Positions 51,982 through 60,906 of a stretch of 64,000 nucleotides of DNA are shown piece by piece (within the stretch, counting starts at the first letter, position 1; every line of letters begins with the position of its first letter). The position numbers and the translations under genes were made by a program. A model generated the notes under the pieces. The model saw nothing but the letters and a program-made list of their open reading frames with translations. It ran no database searches and was not told the origin of the DNA. The DNA is from Pseudomonas fluorescens (GTDB taxonomy: Bacteria > Pseudomonadota > Gammaproteobacteria > Pseudomonadales > Pseudomonadaceae). The DNA lies in NCBI GenBank assembly GCA_902825215.1, contig LR782234.1, forward strand, positions 3,534,001 through 3,598,000. The letters run 5' to 3'.

Positions 51982-52614
51982 TTACTTCTGCTGCGCGGTC
52001 AGCGCCGAGTAGCTATTCATCAGGTTGCGGTAGTTAGGGATACGCTGCGACAGCAGGTTGCCCAGGCCTTCGATGTCGTTGCGCCAGTCGCGGTGTAGCT
52101 CACAGGCCACCGAGAACCAGTTCATCATTTGTGCGCCAGCCTGGGTCATGCGGCTCCATGCAGCTTGTTGCACGGTGGTGTTGAAGGTGCCCGAAGCGTC
52201 GGTGACCACGAACACATCAAAACCTTCCGCCAGCGCCGACAAGGTCGGGAACGCTACGCAAACATCGGTGACCACGCCGGCAATGATGATCTGCTTGCGG
52301 CCGGTGGCCTTGATTGCTTTGACGAAGTCTTCGTTGTCCCAGGCGTTGATCTGGCCTGGGCGAGCGATGTACGGCGCTTCCGGGAACATCTCTTTCAGTT
52401 CCGGGACCAGCGGGCCGTTCGGGCCTTGTTCGAAACTGGTGGTGAGGATGGTCGGCAGGTCGAAGAACTTGGCCAGGTCAGCCAGGGCCAGCACGTTGTT
52501 CTTGAACTCGTTGGGCGAGAAGTCCTGCACCAGGGAAATCAGACCGGTCTGGTGGTCAACCAGCAGCACGATGGCGTCGTCTTTGTTCAGGCGGTTGTAA
52601 GTTGGAGTAGTCAT
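51982..52614 (-). CDS. ycaC: Isochorismatase-family hydrolase YcaC
   Basis: A 210-residue cysteine hydrolase. Asp20 (LLVDHQTGL) and Cys119 (GVVTDVCVAFP) are the catalytic pair; the intervening Lys/Arg is in the YIARPGQINAW region. The length and overall sequence are those of octameric YcaC, whose physiological substrate is unknown. The stop is just past a bidirectional terminator. It is downstream of a TetR gene on the same strand, separated by 125 bases holding a perfect palindrome. Confidence 0.92.
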   Translation of the reverse strand: MTTPTYNRLNKDDAIVLLVDHQTGLISLVQDFSPNEFKNNVLALADLAKFFDLPTILTTSFEQGPNGPLVPELKEMFPEAPYIARPGQINAWDNEDFVKAIKATGRKQIIIAGVVTDVCVAFPTLSALAEGFDVFVVTDASGTFNTTVQQAAWSRMTQAGAQMMNWFSVACELHRDWRNDIEGLGNLLSQRIPNYRNLMNSYSALTAQQK

Positions 52615-52714
52615 GGTGTCAGTCCCTTTTCAAGTTTGAAGTTTGTTGTTGCGTTCAAGTTGGGTACAGATTACTGACCCAGCGAAAAGGGATAAATCGG
52701 CTGAAACGCGTTTC

Positions 52715-52737
52715 ATTGTCCACTCAGAGTGGACAAT
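52715..52737. promoter_or_regulatory. Perfect 23-base palindrome between tetR and ycaC
   Basis: ATTGTCCACTC and GAGTGGACAAT are 11-base perfect inverted arms around one A (52715-52737), just beyond the TetR stop codon (52740) and about 100 bases upstream of the ycaC ATG. Such symmetry is typical of TetR-family operators. It could also act as a hairpin ending the tetR transcript, but it is not followed by a T-run. Confidence 0.6.
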
Positions 52738-52739
52738 AT

Positions 52740-53330
52740 TTATTCATCCTCATCCTCCGAAGCCAGCGGCAACGACGCCAGCATCTGCGCGTGACACACC
52801 GCAAGCATTTCATCGGCCAGCGCCGAATCATCCGGGCACGCCCGAGACAGCATGACCGCGCCCACCGCTTGCGCCAGCAGTCCGATCATCTTCAAACGCG
52901 CCGCGTCCGGCGCTGCTGCGGCGTCAGTCGGGTACTTGGCGCCCAGCGTCTGCAAGGTGCGCTCGATACCGTCGGCGAACGTGGCTTTCAACTCATCAGG
53001 CTGGCGGGCGGCGTCACCGCAAAGCGCGGCCATGGTGCAGCCGTCACCGCGCCCGTCGCGGTGCTCACGCGACACGTAAAGGTCGATGAAGCCTTTGACG
53101 TCGAGAGTTTCGGCGACGGCCAGTGACCGCCCCAGGCTGTTCGCCGAGGCTTCGGCCATCAAATCGGCCTTCGAACCGAAGTGCTTGTAGAAGCCGCCGT
53201 GGGTGAAACCGGCCGCCGCCATCAGATCAGCCACACCGACGCCGTCAAACCCTCGCTCACGAAACAGCTCGGACGCCGTCTCGACGATGTGTTCACGGTT
53301 GGCCTGTGCCTGGGCTTTGCTGACTCGCAT
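52740..53330 (-). CDS. TetR family transcriptional regulator
   Basis: A 196-residue repressor. The N-terminal helix-turn-helix is ASELFRERGFDGVGVADLMAAAGFTHGGFYKHFGSKADLMAEA, and the remaining residues form the ligand-binding domain. AGAGG precedes the ATG. It is divergent from the SDR gene at 53489 and upstream of ycaC. Both may be targets. The ligand is unknown, possibly electrophiles or aromatic compounds. Confidence 0.92.
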   Translation of the reverse strand: MRVSKAQAQANREHIVETASELFRERGFDGVGVADLMAAAGFTHGGFYKHFGSKADLMAEASANSLGRSLAVAETLDVKGFIDLYVSREHRDGRGDGCTMAALCGDAARQPDELKATFADGIERTLQTLGAKYPTDAAAAPDAARLKMIGLLAQAVGAVMLSRACPDDSALADEMLAVCHAQMLASLPLASEDEDE

Positions 53331-53409
53331 AAGCGGTACCTCTTTACGCTAAAAATCATACGCTGATGATACATAGATGTTGGCCATAATCAAAACCGTT
53401 GACAGTTTA

Positions 53410-53432
53410 GATTTAGATCATCATCCTAAATC
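53410..53432. promoter_or_regulatory. Inverted repeat in the tetR/SDR divergent region
   Basis: GATTTAG (53410-53416) and CTAAATC (53426-53432) with a nine-base spacer lie between the divergent tetR and SDR genes. ATCAT...ATGAT is a further small inverted repeat closer to tetR. They are possible operators for the adjacent TetR regulator, on position only. Confidence 0.4.
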
Positions 53433-53488
53433 CACTTGCTGCCATCCGGCATTTACCCCAAACGATGCATTCGCAAAGAGATAAATCC

Positions 53489-54271
53489 ATGACCACTCGC
53501 CCTGCTGTCCTGATCACTGGCGCTTCCACCGGTATCGGCGCGGTCTACGCCGAACGTTTCGCCCAACGCGGGCATGATCTGGTGCTGGTCGCTCGCGATG
53601 CTGCACGCCTCGACACACTGGCGGCCAAACTGCGCAGCGAGCACAGCGTTGCCGTCGATGTGATCCCGGCCGACCTGACCCGGCTCAGCGATCTTTCCAC
53701 CGTCGAAGCGCGCCTGCGTGATGACGCGCGCATTGGCATCCTCGTCAACAATGCCGGTGCCGCGCAGTCCGGCAGCTTTATCGAGCAGAGCACCGACAGC
53801 GTGGCCAATCTGGTCGCCCTCAACACCACCGCTCTGGTACGCCTTGCCAGCGCGATTGCGCCGCGTCTGGCCAAGGCCGGTGACGGTGCGATCATCAATA
53901 TCGGTTCGGTGGTCGGACTGGCGCCAGAGTTCGGCATGTCGGTATACGGCGCGACCAAGGCGTTTGTGCTGTTCCTCTCGCAGGGCCTGAGCCTGGAACT
54001 GACGCCGCTGGGCGTGTACGTGCAAGCCGTGCTGCCCGCCGCAACCCGCACGGAAATCTGGGACCGCGCCGGCATCGACATCAACACCCTGAGCGAAATC
54101 ATGGAAGTCAGCGATCTGGTCGACGCCGCCCTGGTCGGTTTCGATCGCCGCGAGCCGGTGACCATTCCACCGCTGCACGAAGGCCAGCGCTGGGATGACC
54201 TGCAAACCGCGCGTCAGGGTTTGCTCGGGCAGATTCGCCAATCCGCGGTTGCACAGCGTTACCTGCCATGA
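53489..54271 (+). CDS. SDR family oxidoreductase
   Basis: A 260-residue SDR of the DltE/YqjQ type. PAVLITGASTGIGAVYAERFAQRGHD is the NAD(P) motif, NNAGAAQSGSF the core motif, and Ser in NIGSVVGL and YGATKAF the catalytic residues. AAGAGA precedes the ATG at 53489; the earlier ATG at 53465 is less likely. Its stop overlaps the start of the downstream MDR gene by four bases (ATGA), so they are co-translated. It is divergent from the TetR gene. Confidence 0.92.
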   Translation: MTTRPAVLITGASTGIGAVYAERFAQRGHDLVLVARDAARLDTLAAKLRSEHSVAVDVIPADLTRLSDLSTVEARLRDDARIGILVNNAGAAQSGSFIEQSTDSVANLVALNTTALVRLASAIAPRLAKAGDGAIINIGSVVGLAPEFGMSVYGATKAFVLFLSQGLSLELTPLGVYVQAVLPAATRTEIWDRAGIDINTLSEIMEVSDLVDAALVGFDRREPVTIPPLHEGQRWDDLQTARQGLLGQIRQSAVAQRYLP

Positions 54272-55266
54272 AAGCTTTTCTCATCGACCGCTACGGCCAA
54301 CACAACGGGCACATCAGCGACGTCGCCGAGCCCGCGCCTGGGCCTGACGACGTGCTGATCGAAGTGCACGCGGCGAGCGTCAATCTCCTCGATTCGAAGA
54401 TCCGCCGCGGTGAATTCAAGTTGGTTTTGCCGTACGCAATGCCGTTGATACTCGGCAACGATGTCGCCGGTGTGGTGATCTCGACCGGCGCCGCGGTCAC
54501 GGCTTTCAAGCCGGGTGACGAGGTCTATGCGCGGGTGCCCGAACAGCGCATTGGCACCTTTGCCGAGCGAATCGCCGTGGATCAGCACGCAGTCGCGCAC
54601 AAGCCTGCCAACCTCAACATGGAACAAGCCGCGGCGATTCCGTTGGTGACGCTGACTGCGTGGCAAGCACTGGTCGACATTGCACAGTTACGCGCCGGGC
54701 AGAAAGTGCTGATCCATGCCGGTTCCGGCGGCGTCGGCACGGTCGCGATTCAACTGGCCAAGCACCTCGGCGCGTTTGTCGCGACCACCACCAGCACGGC
54801 GAATGTCGAGTGGGTCAAGGCACTCGGCGCGGACGTGGTGATCGACTACAAACACCAGCGTTTCGAGGACGAGCTGCGCGGTTACGATGTGGTGCTCAAC
54901 AGCCTCGGTGCCGATGTGCTGGAGAACTCACTGAAAGTGCTCAAGCCCGGCGGCCGGCTGATTTCCATCTCCGGCCCGCCCACCGCCGAGTTCGCCAAGG
55001 CGCAAGGTCTGGCCTGGCCGCTGCGGCAAGTCATGCGCTTGTTGAGCCTGAAGATCCGCCGCAAGGCACGCCGGCACAAGGTCAGTTACCGCTTTCTGTT
55101 CATGCGGGCCAACGGCGCACAGCTGCGCGACATCAGCGCGTTGATCGAGGCCGGCAAGCTGGCGCCGGTGCTGGATCGCAGCTTTGCGTTTGAGTCGACG
55201 GCTGAGGCGCTGGCTTATGTCGAACAGGGCCGCGCCAAGGGCAAAGTCGTTGTGCGGATGAAATAG
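54268..55266 (+). CDS. NADP-dependent MDR oxidoreductase, quinone-reductase-like
   Basis: A 332-residue zinc-less medium-chain reductase. AGQKVLIHAGSGGVGTVAIQLAKHLGAFVATTTS is the NADPH site, and NDVAGVVISTGAAVTAFKPGDEVYARV the N-terminal domain block. It resembles quinone or enone reductases, which act on electrophilic carbonyl compounds. It overlaps the SDR by four bases and shares its promoter, probably under the TetR regulator. The substrate is unknown. Confidence 0.92.
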   Translation: MKAFLIDRYGQHNGHISDVAEPAPGPDDVLIEVHAASVNLLDSKIRRGEFKLVLPYAMPLILGNDVAGVVISTGAAVTAFKPGDEVYARVPEQRIGTFAERIAVDQHAVAHKPANLNMEQAAAIPLVTLTAWQALVDIAQLRAGQKVLIHAGSGGVGTVAIQLAKHLGAFVATTTSTANVEWVKALGADVVIDYKHQRFEDELRGYDVVLNSLGADVLENSLKVLKPGGRLISISGPPTAEFAKAQGLAWPLRQVMRLLSLKIRRKARRHKVSYRFLFMRANGAQLRDISALIEAGKLAPVLDRSFAFESTAEALAYVEQGRAKGKVVVRMK

Positions 55267-55270
55267 CCAC

Positions 55271-55435
55271 ATGCCTGTCGATGACGTTGCGGGCAACGCC
55301 GAAGATTCGCCTGCCAACACACAACAGTTCGGCACAACTGAACCCGAGGAGGAGCAAACGCCCGCGACCGAGCCGCCAGCCACCCTGCTCGACCCGGCCG
55401 CCATCGTCTGGCGGCCCTTGTTGCTTGAGCCCTGA
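55271..55435 (+). CDS. Possible 54-codon acidic ORF
   Basis: ATG at 55271 opens a 54-residue frame five bases after the MDR stop, ending at TGA 55433-55435. Translation gives a Pro/Glu/Thr-rich peptide, with TTEPEEEQTPATEPPAT in the middle and a hydrophobic end (DPAAIVWRPLLLEP). No ribosome site is seen. The codons are reasonably GC-rich at third positions. It could be a small gene co-transcribed with the MDR, or chance. Confidence 0.3.
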   Translation: MPVDDVAGNAEDSPANTQQFGTTEPEEEQTPATEPPATLLDPAAIVWRPLLLEP

Positions 55436-55446
55436 CACGCTGCCCG

Positions 55447-56379
55447 TCAGGTATTCAACGGCGTTTGCGGCGTATCCGGGTTGAGCTGGCGGCGGCGGAA
55501 CTGCCCCGGCGGCTGACCGTGAATCTGGCGGAAGCGCCGGGAGAAATACGCCTCGTCGGCAAACCCGCACAAGCGCGCCACCTCGCCCACGGAGCGGGTG
55601 CTGTTGAGGAGGAAATTACGCGCTGCGTGCATCCGCCGTTCGAGCACCAGTTCGGTGAAGGTCTTGCCGATTTCCTTGCGCAGCCAGTGGGTCAGATAGG
55701 TCGGGGACAGGTAGGTCGCCGCCGCCACTTTGATCAGGTTGAGGTCGGGGTCGGCGATGTTCTTGCGCAGGTATTCGAACATGCGGCTCAGCGCATCGCG
55801 TCGGCTGACCTCGGCGGCGTTTTCTTCGGCCAGACGCTTGAGCGGCTCGGCGTACAGAAAACACACGCTGCCGATCAACTGCAGCAACAAGCCCTTGAGC
55901 ATCTCCCGCGTGCCGAACTGGCGATTTTCGTCGAGGCGGCGCATCTGCTCGATCAAAGCACAGACCCCGGCGAAATCCGCGTCCGCGAGAATGAAATCCA
56001 GATGTTCCTGAAAGCGGAACGGTGACAGCTCCGGCGCCAGCAGGATCGACACCTCTTCGAGGTCCATCGGGTCGCACTGCAAATGCGGCAACAGGAACGT
56101 CTGGGAAAAATTGATGACGATGAAATTGCTCTCCGCCGGGTGCGGAATCACATGCACACGGTGCGGCAGGATGAACGCCAGGGTGTTGCGCGGGAACGGT
56201 CGTTCGACGTTGCCGATGTGCTGCACGGTGTCGCCGCCGAGGTTGATCTGGATCTGAAAGTATTCGTGGCGATGCGGCGCAGTTTCGGCGCGGCGGCCCT
56301 TTTTGTCGCGAATGTAGAAGTCGGTCAATTCGCTGCGTTGCTGCATGACGTAGGTGGGAATCCGGTGCGGTGACGACAT
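55447..56379 (-). CDS. AraC family transcriptional regulator
   Basis: A 310-residue regulator. The N-terminal cupin-like domain has PHRHEYFQIQINLGGDTVQH and LPHRVHVIPHP. The C-terminal helix-turn-helix pair is LIKVAAATYLSPTYLTHWLRKEIGKTFTELVLERRMHAARNFLL and LCGFADEAYFSRRFRQIHGQPPGQFRRR. GAGG precedes the ATG. It is divergent from the MFS-FAH-SDR-hydroxyacid gene run at 56940-60858 and is its probable activator. Confidence 0.9.
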   Translation of the reverse strand: MSSPHRIPTYVMQQRSELTDFYIRDKKGRRAETAPHRHEYFQIQINLGGDTVQHIGNVERPFPRNTLAFILPHRVHVIPHPAESNFIVINFSQTFLLPHLQCDPMDLEEVSILLAPELSPFRFQEHLDFILADADFAGVCALIEQMRRLDENRQFGTREMLKGLLLQLIGSVCFLYAEPLKRLAEENAAEVSRRDALSRMFEYLRKNIADPDLNLIKVAAATYLSPTYLTHWLRKEIGKTFTELVLERRMHAARNFLLNSTRSVGEVARLCGFADEAYFSRRFRQIHGQPPGQFRRRQLNPDTPQTPLNT

Positions 56380-56939
56380 CGGCGGAGGGTCCTCGGCAGG
56401 TACGTGGGGCGCGAATCATCTTGCAGGCAAGCCAGCGGCGCAGCAAGCAGTCATACGACGACCTGAGCACCAGCAATTTTTTCCGCGCCGGAGTGGCGAT
56501 TCGCCTGTCCAAAAAACCTGAAGCCATAACAAAACGTATTTATGTTTAATTTCAACATGTTGAGTTGCATATCCGGTTGATTGTGGAACGTCGCACGCAG
56601 TTTTTTTTCTTGGACAGGTTTAACCAGCCCCCGCGTCATAAGAAAAAACGTTCTAACCCCTGGCTTGATCTGACGATGTTGTACGACCACTGTAATAACC
56701 AACGCAGCCCAGCCTCCTCCAAAAACAATCAAAGGTGTGCACGTCATGAACCAGCCATTACCCCTCGCCGCCCCTCCCGATCCCGCCGAACCGGCCTGCC
56801 GTGAGACGTACCTGAACGTCTGACGCCAGGCCTTCGTGCCGTCGCTTTTCAGTGCCGATCTGTCTGCCCCCACGCGTGTGGGCAAGGCCTTCGGCTGCGC
56901 GAAACCCCTCGACCCTTCTAACAATAACGAGGTCTGACC
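56380..56939. promoter_or_regulatory. 560-base divergent intergenic region
   Basis: It separates the AraC gene (minus) and the MFS gene (plus). I see a palindrome TCAACATGTTGA at 56552-56563 and an inverted pair CCTGTCCA (56504-56511) and TGGACAGG (56611-56618), about 107 bases centre to centre, and a short ORF at 56746. These are possible operator sites or hairpins. Long open frames crossing this stretch on the minus strand belong to no recognised gene. Confidence 0.55.
56746..56823 (+). CDS. Possible 25-codon leader peptide
   Basis: ATG at 56746 opens a 25-codon frame (MNQPLPLAAPPDPAEPACRE...) with AAAGGTG eight bases upstream and a TGA at 56821-56823. It lies about 115 bases before the MFS start. 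It could be an untranslated-region leader peptide or chance; no repeated regulatory codons are obvious. Confidence 0.25.
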   Translation: MNQPLPLAAPPDPAEPACRETYLNV

Positions 56940-58289
56940 ATGTCCAATTCCCATGCTTCTCAAGCCACTGTGCCGCCGGTGATTGCCGGCGCACGCGACG
57001 CGGTGGTGCCGCAACGCCTGCCCTCGCGGCGGCGCTGGTTCATGCTGTCGCTGTTGCTGATCGCGACCATCATCAACTACATCGACCGGGTCAATATCTC
57101 GATCGCCGCACCGTTCATGGCCAAGGACCTGGGGCTGGACAAGATCGAGATGGGCCTGATCTTTTCCGCGTTCGCCTGGACCTATGCGTTGGCGCTGGTG
57201 CCGGCCGGGTTCATCGCCGACCGCTTTGGTTCGCGCTTCACTTATGGGGTGTCGCTGATCAGTTGGTCGACGGTCACCGTGTGCCAGGGCTTCGCCACCG
57301 GTTTCGCGTCGCTGTTCGGTTTGCGTCTGGCGGTCGGTGCCATGGAAGCGCCGGCGTTTCCGGCCAACAGCCGCGCGGTGACGGTGTGGTTTCCGGCGCG
57401 CGAACGCGGTCTGGCGAGCAGCATTTACGTCTGCGGCCAGTACCTCGGCACGGCGCTGTTCACCGGCGCGCTGCTGTGGCTGGCCACCACCTTCGACTGG
57501 CGCCACGTGTTCTACAGCACCGGCGCACTGGGGATCATTTTCGGTGTGCTGTGGCTGTACCTGTATCGCGATCCGCTCAATTGCAAAAAGGTCAGCAAGG
57601 CCGAATTGCAGTACATCGAAGCGGGCGGCGGCCTGGTCAAAAGCAGTCAGGAACGCACCCGTTTCAACTGGCGGCAGATTGCCGAGCTGTTCAGCTACCG
57701 TCAGGTCTGGGCGATCTGCATCGGCAAGTTCGCCAGTACTTCGGCGCTGTATTTCTTCCTGACCTGGTTCCCCACCTACCTGATCGAAGAACGCCAACTG
57801 ACGATGATCAAGGCCGGGATTTTCGCTGTGTTGCCCTTCGTCGGCGCCACCGTGGGCATTCTGCTCGCCGGGATCGTCTCCGACGGATTGATCCGCCGGG
57901 GCTACACGATGTCGTTCGCCCGCAAGTTGCCGCTGGTGGTCGGGTCGATGCTGGGCATGTCGATCGTGCTGGTGAATTTCACCGACTCGAACACGATCTG
58001 CATCGCCGTGCTGACCATCGCCTTTTTCGCTCAAGGCATCGCCTCGTCTTCGTGGGCGGCGGTCTCGGAAGTCGCGCCCAAGGAACTGATCGGCCTCACC
58101 GGCGGCATCACCAGCCTGGCGGCGAACATCGGCGGCATCGTCACGCCGATCGTGATTGGCGCCATCGTCCATGCCACCGGCTCGTTCGCCTGGGCGTTCT
58201 GGTTCATCGGCGGCGTGGCGCTGATTGGCACCCTCTCCTATTCGCTGTTGCTCGGCCGTTTGTATCGCATCGAATTGAAGCCGCGCTGA
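56940..58289 (+). CDS. MFS transporter, anion:cation symporter (ACS) type
   Basis: A 449-residue 12-helix inner-membrane transporter. TIINYIDRVNISIAAPFMAKDLGL and FADRFGSR-type loop 2-3, plus WTYALALVPAGFIADRFGSRFTYGV, are the ACS (GudP/ExuT/phthalate-transporter-like) signatures. These import sugar acids or aromatic or aliphatic carboxylates with protons. ACGAGG precedes the ATG. It is the first gene of a catabolic run of four, whose enzymes suggest a hydroxy or keto acid substrate. Confidence 0.9.
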   Translation: MSNSHASQATVPPVIAGARDAVVPQRLPSRRRWFMLSLLLIATIINYIDRVNISIAAPFMAKDLGLDKIEMGLIFSAFAWTYALALVPAGFIADRFGSRFTYGVSLISWSTVTVCQGFATGFASLFGLRLAVGAMEAPAFPANSRAVTVWFPARERGLASSIYVCGQYLGTALFTGALLWLATTFDWRHVFYSTGALGIIFGVLWLYLYRDPLNCKKVSKAELQYIEAGGGLVKSSQERTRFNWRQIAELFSYRQVWAICIGKFASTSALYFFLTWFPTYLIEERQLTMIKAGIFAVLPFVGATVGILLAGIVSDGLIRRGYTMSFARKLPLVVGSMLGMSIVLVNFTDSNTICIAVLTIAFFAQGIASSSWAAVSEVAPKELIGLTGGITSLAANIGGIVTPIVIGAIVHATGSFAWAFWFIGGVALIGTLSYSLLLGRLYRIELKPR

Positions 58290-58386
58290 GCGCAACAGCA
58301 CCGTTTTCTCCAAGCCGAAGCGGCATTCGTCCAACTACACCGACGCGCGCCGCCGTAGGCTGATCTCACACACAGGACCTCACAGG

Positions 58387-59091
58387 ATGAACATGACTGA
58401 ATACGTTTTCACTCCGGATCTGCCCGCGACCTTGCCGGTGGTGGGCAGCACGCAACGCTTTCCTGTCGGTCGGGTGTTTTGTGTCGGCCGCAACTACCCG
58501 TGGCCGGACAGCCAGGGCCAGTCGCGCCAGCCGCCGGTATTTTTCATGAAGCCGGCAAGCAACGTCATCGATGCCGTCGGTGAAGTGGCCTACCCGCCGC
58601 TGACCGAAGAGTTCGTCCATGAAATCGAACTGGTGGTGGCGATTGGCGAAGGCGGCGCGAACATCCCCGAAGACCAGGCGCTGGCCTATGTCTGGGGCTA
58701 CGCCGCCGGACTCGACCTGACCCGCCGCGACGTGCAACTGGCGGCCAAGAGCAAGGGCCTGCCGTGGGAAGGCGCCAAGGTTTTTGATGGAGCCGCGCCG
58801 ATGACCGCGATTGTGCCGGTCAGCCGCGGCGGCCATCCCGAGGGCGAGTTGTGGCTCAACGTCAACGGCGAGGAACGCCAGCGTGACAGCCTCGATAACC
58901 AGATCTGGTCGGTCAGCGAAGTGATCAGCCGCATCTCTCGTTCGGTGGCGTTGCGCGCCGGCGATCTGATCATGACCGGCAGCCCGGCCGGCGTCGACGC
59001 GCTGCAGCCCGGCGACCTGATCAGCGCTGGCATCGACGGCATCGGTCAACTGGAAATGCGCGTCGGCGCTCGCCCTCAACCATTTGCATAA
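58387..59091 (+). CDS. Fumarylacetoacetate hydrolase family protein
   Basis: A 234-residue FAH-fold hydrolase or decarboxylase. [12 protein letters not shown] is the N-terminal family phrase; [14 protein letters not shown] holds the metal-binding Glu-x-Glu, and [14 protein letters not shown] the Asp. Its closest general resemblance is to the acylpyruvate or fumarylpyruvate hydrolase branch, so a C-C cleavage or keto-acid hydrolysis is likely. AGGA lies before the ATG. It starts 97 bases after the MFS gene and overlaps nothing. Confidence 0.9.
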   Translation: MNMTEYVFTPDLPATLPVVGSTQRFPVGRVFCVGRNYPWPDSQGQSRQPPVFFMKPASNVIDAVGEVAYPPLTEEFVHEIELVVAIGEGGANIPEDQALAYVWGYAAGLDLTRRDVQLAAKSKGLPWEGAKVFDGAAPMTAIVPVSRGGHPEGELWLNVNGEERQRDSLDNQIWSVSEVISRISRSVALRAGDLIMTGSPAGVDALQPGDLISAGIDGIGQLEMRVGARPQPFA

Positions 59092-59104
59092 GGAGCACCC
59101 GAGC

Positions 59105-59869
59105 ATGTCCACTTCATCACCGTTAAAAGTCGCGCTGGTCACCGGTGCGGGCAGCGGCATCGGTCGCGCCGTAGCGCTGGGCCTGATGGCCGACGGGTTC
59201 ACCGTGGTCGCCGCCGGACGCCGTGCAGAACCTTTGCAAGCGCTGGTTGAACTGGCGGCAAGCGAAGGCCACCAAGCGCTGGCAGTGCCTACCGATGTGC
59301 GTGACCCGGCCAGTGTCGACGCGTTGTTTGCGAGCATTGCCGAGGTCTACGGACGCCTCGACGTGGTGTTCAACAATGCCGGGGTCAATGCTCCTGCCGT
59401 GCCGCTGGACGAGCTGACCTTCGAGCAATGGCGCAACGTGATCGACACCAATCTCAACGGGGTTTTCCTCTGTGCCCGCGGCGCCTTCGGCCTGATGCGC
59501 CGCCAGCTGCCACAGGGCGGACGCATCATCAATAACGGTTCGATTTCCGCGCACACGCCGCGCCCGTTCAGCAGCGCCTACACCGCCAGCAAACACGCGG
59601 TGCTGGGCCTGAGCAAATCGCTGGCGCTGGACGGTCGCGAATTCAACATCGCCTGCAGCCAGATCGACATCGGCAATGCCTTGACCGAGATGTCCGAGCG
59701 CATGACCCGCGGCGTACGCCAGGCCAACGGCAGCATCGCCGTCGAGCCGATGGTCGACGTCAAACACGTCGCCGAAGCCGTGCGCTACATCGCTGGCCTG
59801 CCGCTGTCGGCCAACGTTCTGAACATGACCGTCATGGCCACTGCCATGCCGTTTGCCGGCCGCGGTTGA
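59105..59869 (+). CDS. SDR family oxidoreductase
   Basis: A 254-residue [26 protein letters not shown] is the NAD(P) site, [15 protein letters not shown] the core, and Ser in [12 protein letters not shown] with YTASKHAV catalytic. AAGGAG precedes the ATG at 59105. It starts 13 bases after the FAH stop and its stop region is close to the hydroxyacid dehydrogenase gene; the run is likely one operon. It may oxidise a hydroxy or keto-deoxy acid in the same pathway. Confidence 0.92.
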   Translation: MSTSSPLKVALVTGAGSGIGRAVALGLMADGFTVVAAGRRAEPLQALVELAASEGHQALAVPTDVRDPASVDALFASIAEVYGRLDVVFNNAGVNAPAVPLDELTFEQWRNVIDTNLNGVFLCARGAFGLMRRQLPQGGRIINNGSISAHTPRPFSSAYTASKHAVLGLSKSLALDGREFNIACSQIDIGNALTEMSERMTRGVRQANGSIAVEPMVDVKHVAEAVRYIAGLPLSANVLNMTVMATAMPFAGRG

Positions 59870-59901
59870 GCCGGCCTTTTTATTCGGTAAGTGAGGTTTA
59901 C

Positions 59902-60858
59902 ATGAAGCCCGAAGTCTTGCAGTTGAGCCCGATCCTGATTCCTGAAATCAACGCCCGTCTCGATGAACTGTTCACCGTCCGACGCTATTTCCAGCAGGCC
60001 GACAAAGCCGCTTATCTGCGTGAGCACGGCGCCAACATTCGCGGGGTGATCACCGGTGGGCACACCGGCATCAGCCAGGCCTTGATGGCGCAACTGCCGC
60101 AACTGGAAGTGGTGGCGGTCAATGGTGTTGGCACCGACGCGGTCGACCTGGCGTACGCCCGTGATCGAGGCATTCGCGTAACGGCCACCATTGGCGCGCT
60201 GACCGAAGACGTCGCCGACCTCGCCATCGGGTTGCTGATCGCGGTGTGTCGCGGGTTGTGCACCAGCGATCGCTACGTGCGCTCGGGTGAATGGCCGCAC
60301 AGCCCGACGCCGCTGGCGCCGCTGCCATTGGCACGACAGGTGTCGGGCATGCGCATCGGCATCGTCGGCATGGGCCGGGTCGGTCGCGCCGTGGCCAGTC
60401 GCGCCGCCGCGTTTGGCTGCCCGATCAGTTACACCGATCTGCAGCCGATGAGCGATGTCAGCCACACCTTCGTCGCCGATCTCAAGCAACTGGCCCGCGA
60501 CAGCGACGCGCTGATACTCGCCGCCGCGGCCGACAAGGCTGAAGCGATTATTAACGCCGAAGTCCTGCAAGCCTTGGGCAAGGGCGGTTATCTGATCAAC
60601 GTGGCGCGCGGAAAACTGGTCAACGAAGCGGACCTGTTGGCGGCGTTGACGGCCGGCGAAATCGCGGGGGCCGGGCTGGATGTGTTTGTCGATGAACCGA
60701 ATGTGCCAGAAGCCTTGTTCAACAACGAACAGGTGGTGCTGCAACCGCACCGCGCCAGTGCCACTCTGCAGACGCGTACGCGCATGGGCGAAATGGTGGT
60801 TGCCAGCCTGCTCGACAGCTTTGCCGGCAAGGTGCCGCAAGGGTGTGTCACCGGGTAA
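59902..60858 (+). CDS. D-isomer-specific 2-hydroxyacid dehydrogenase
   Basis: A 318-residue NAD(P)-dependent reductase of the GhrB-type family. GMRIGIVGMGRVGRAVASRAAAFG is the dinucleotide site. Catalytic residues are Arg in NVARGKLVNE, Glu in DVFVDEPNVPEALF and His in VVLQPHRAS. It probably interconverts a 2-keto acid and a D-2-hydroxy acid, such as gluconate or glyoxylate related acids. GAGG lies before the ATG at 59902. It follows the SDR by 32 bases and ends the operon, before repeats. Confidence 0.92.
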   Translation: MKPEVLQLSPILIPEINARLDELFTVRRYFQQADKAAYLREHGANIRGVITGGHTGISQALMAQLPQLEVVAVNGVGTDAVDLAYARDRGIRVTATIGALTEDVADLAIGLLIAVCRGLCTSDRYVRSGEWPHSPTPLAPLPLARQVSGMRIGIVGMGRVGRAVASRAAAFGCPISYTDLQPMSDVSHTFVADLKQLARDSDALILAAAADKAEAIINAEVLQALGKGGYLINVARGKLVNEADLLAALTAGEIAGAGLDVFVDEPNVPEALFNNEQVVLQPHRASATLQTRTRMGEMVVASLLDSFAGKVPQGCVTG

Positions 60859-60906
60859 GCGCCGGGGCTGAAAAGGCAGCCCTGCACCAGCCCGAGTTCC
60901 CCAAAC

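Noticed and set aside
56451..58334. 627-codon open frame on the minus strand
   Set aside because: It runs antisense to the MFS transporter, which has clear helices and a ribosome site; the antisense translation is compositionally odd and has no domain. GC-rich third positions create such shadows.
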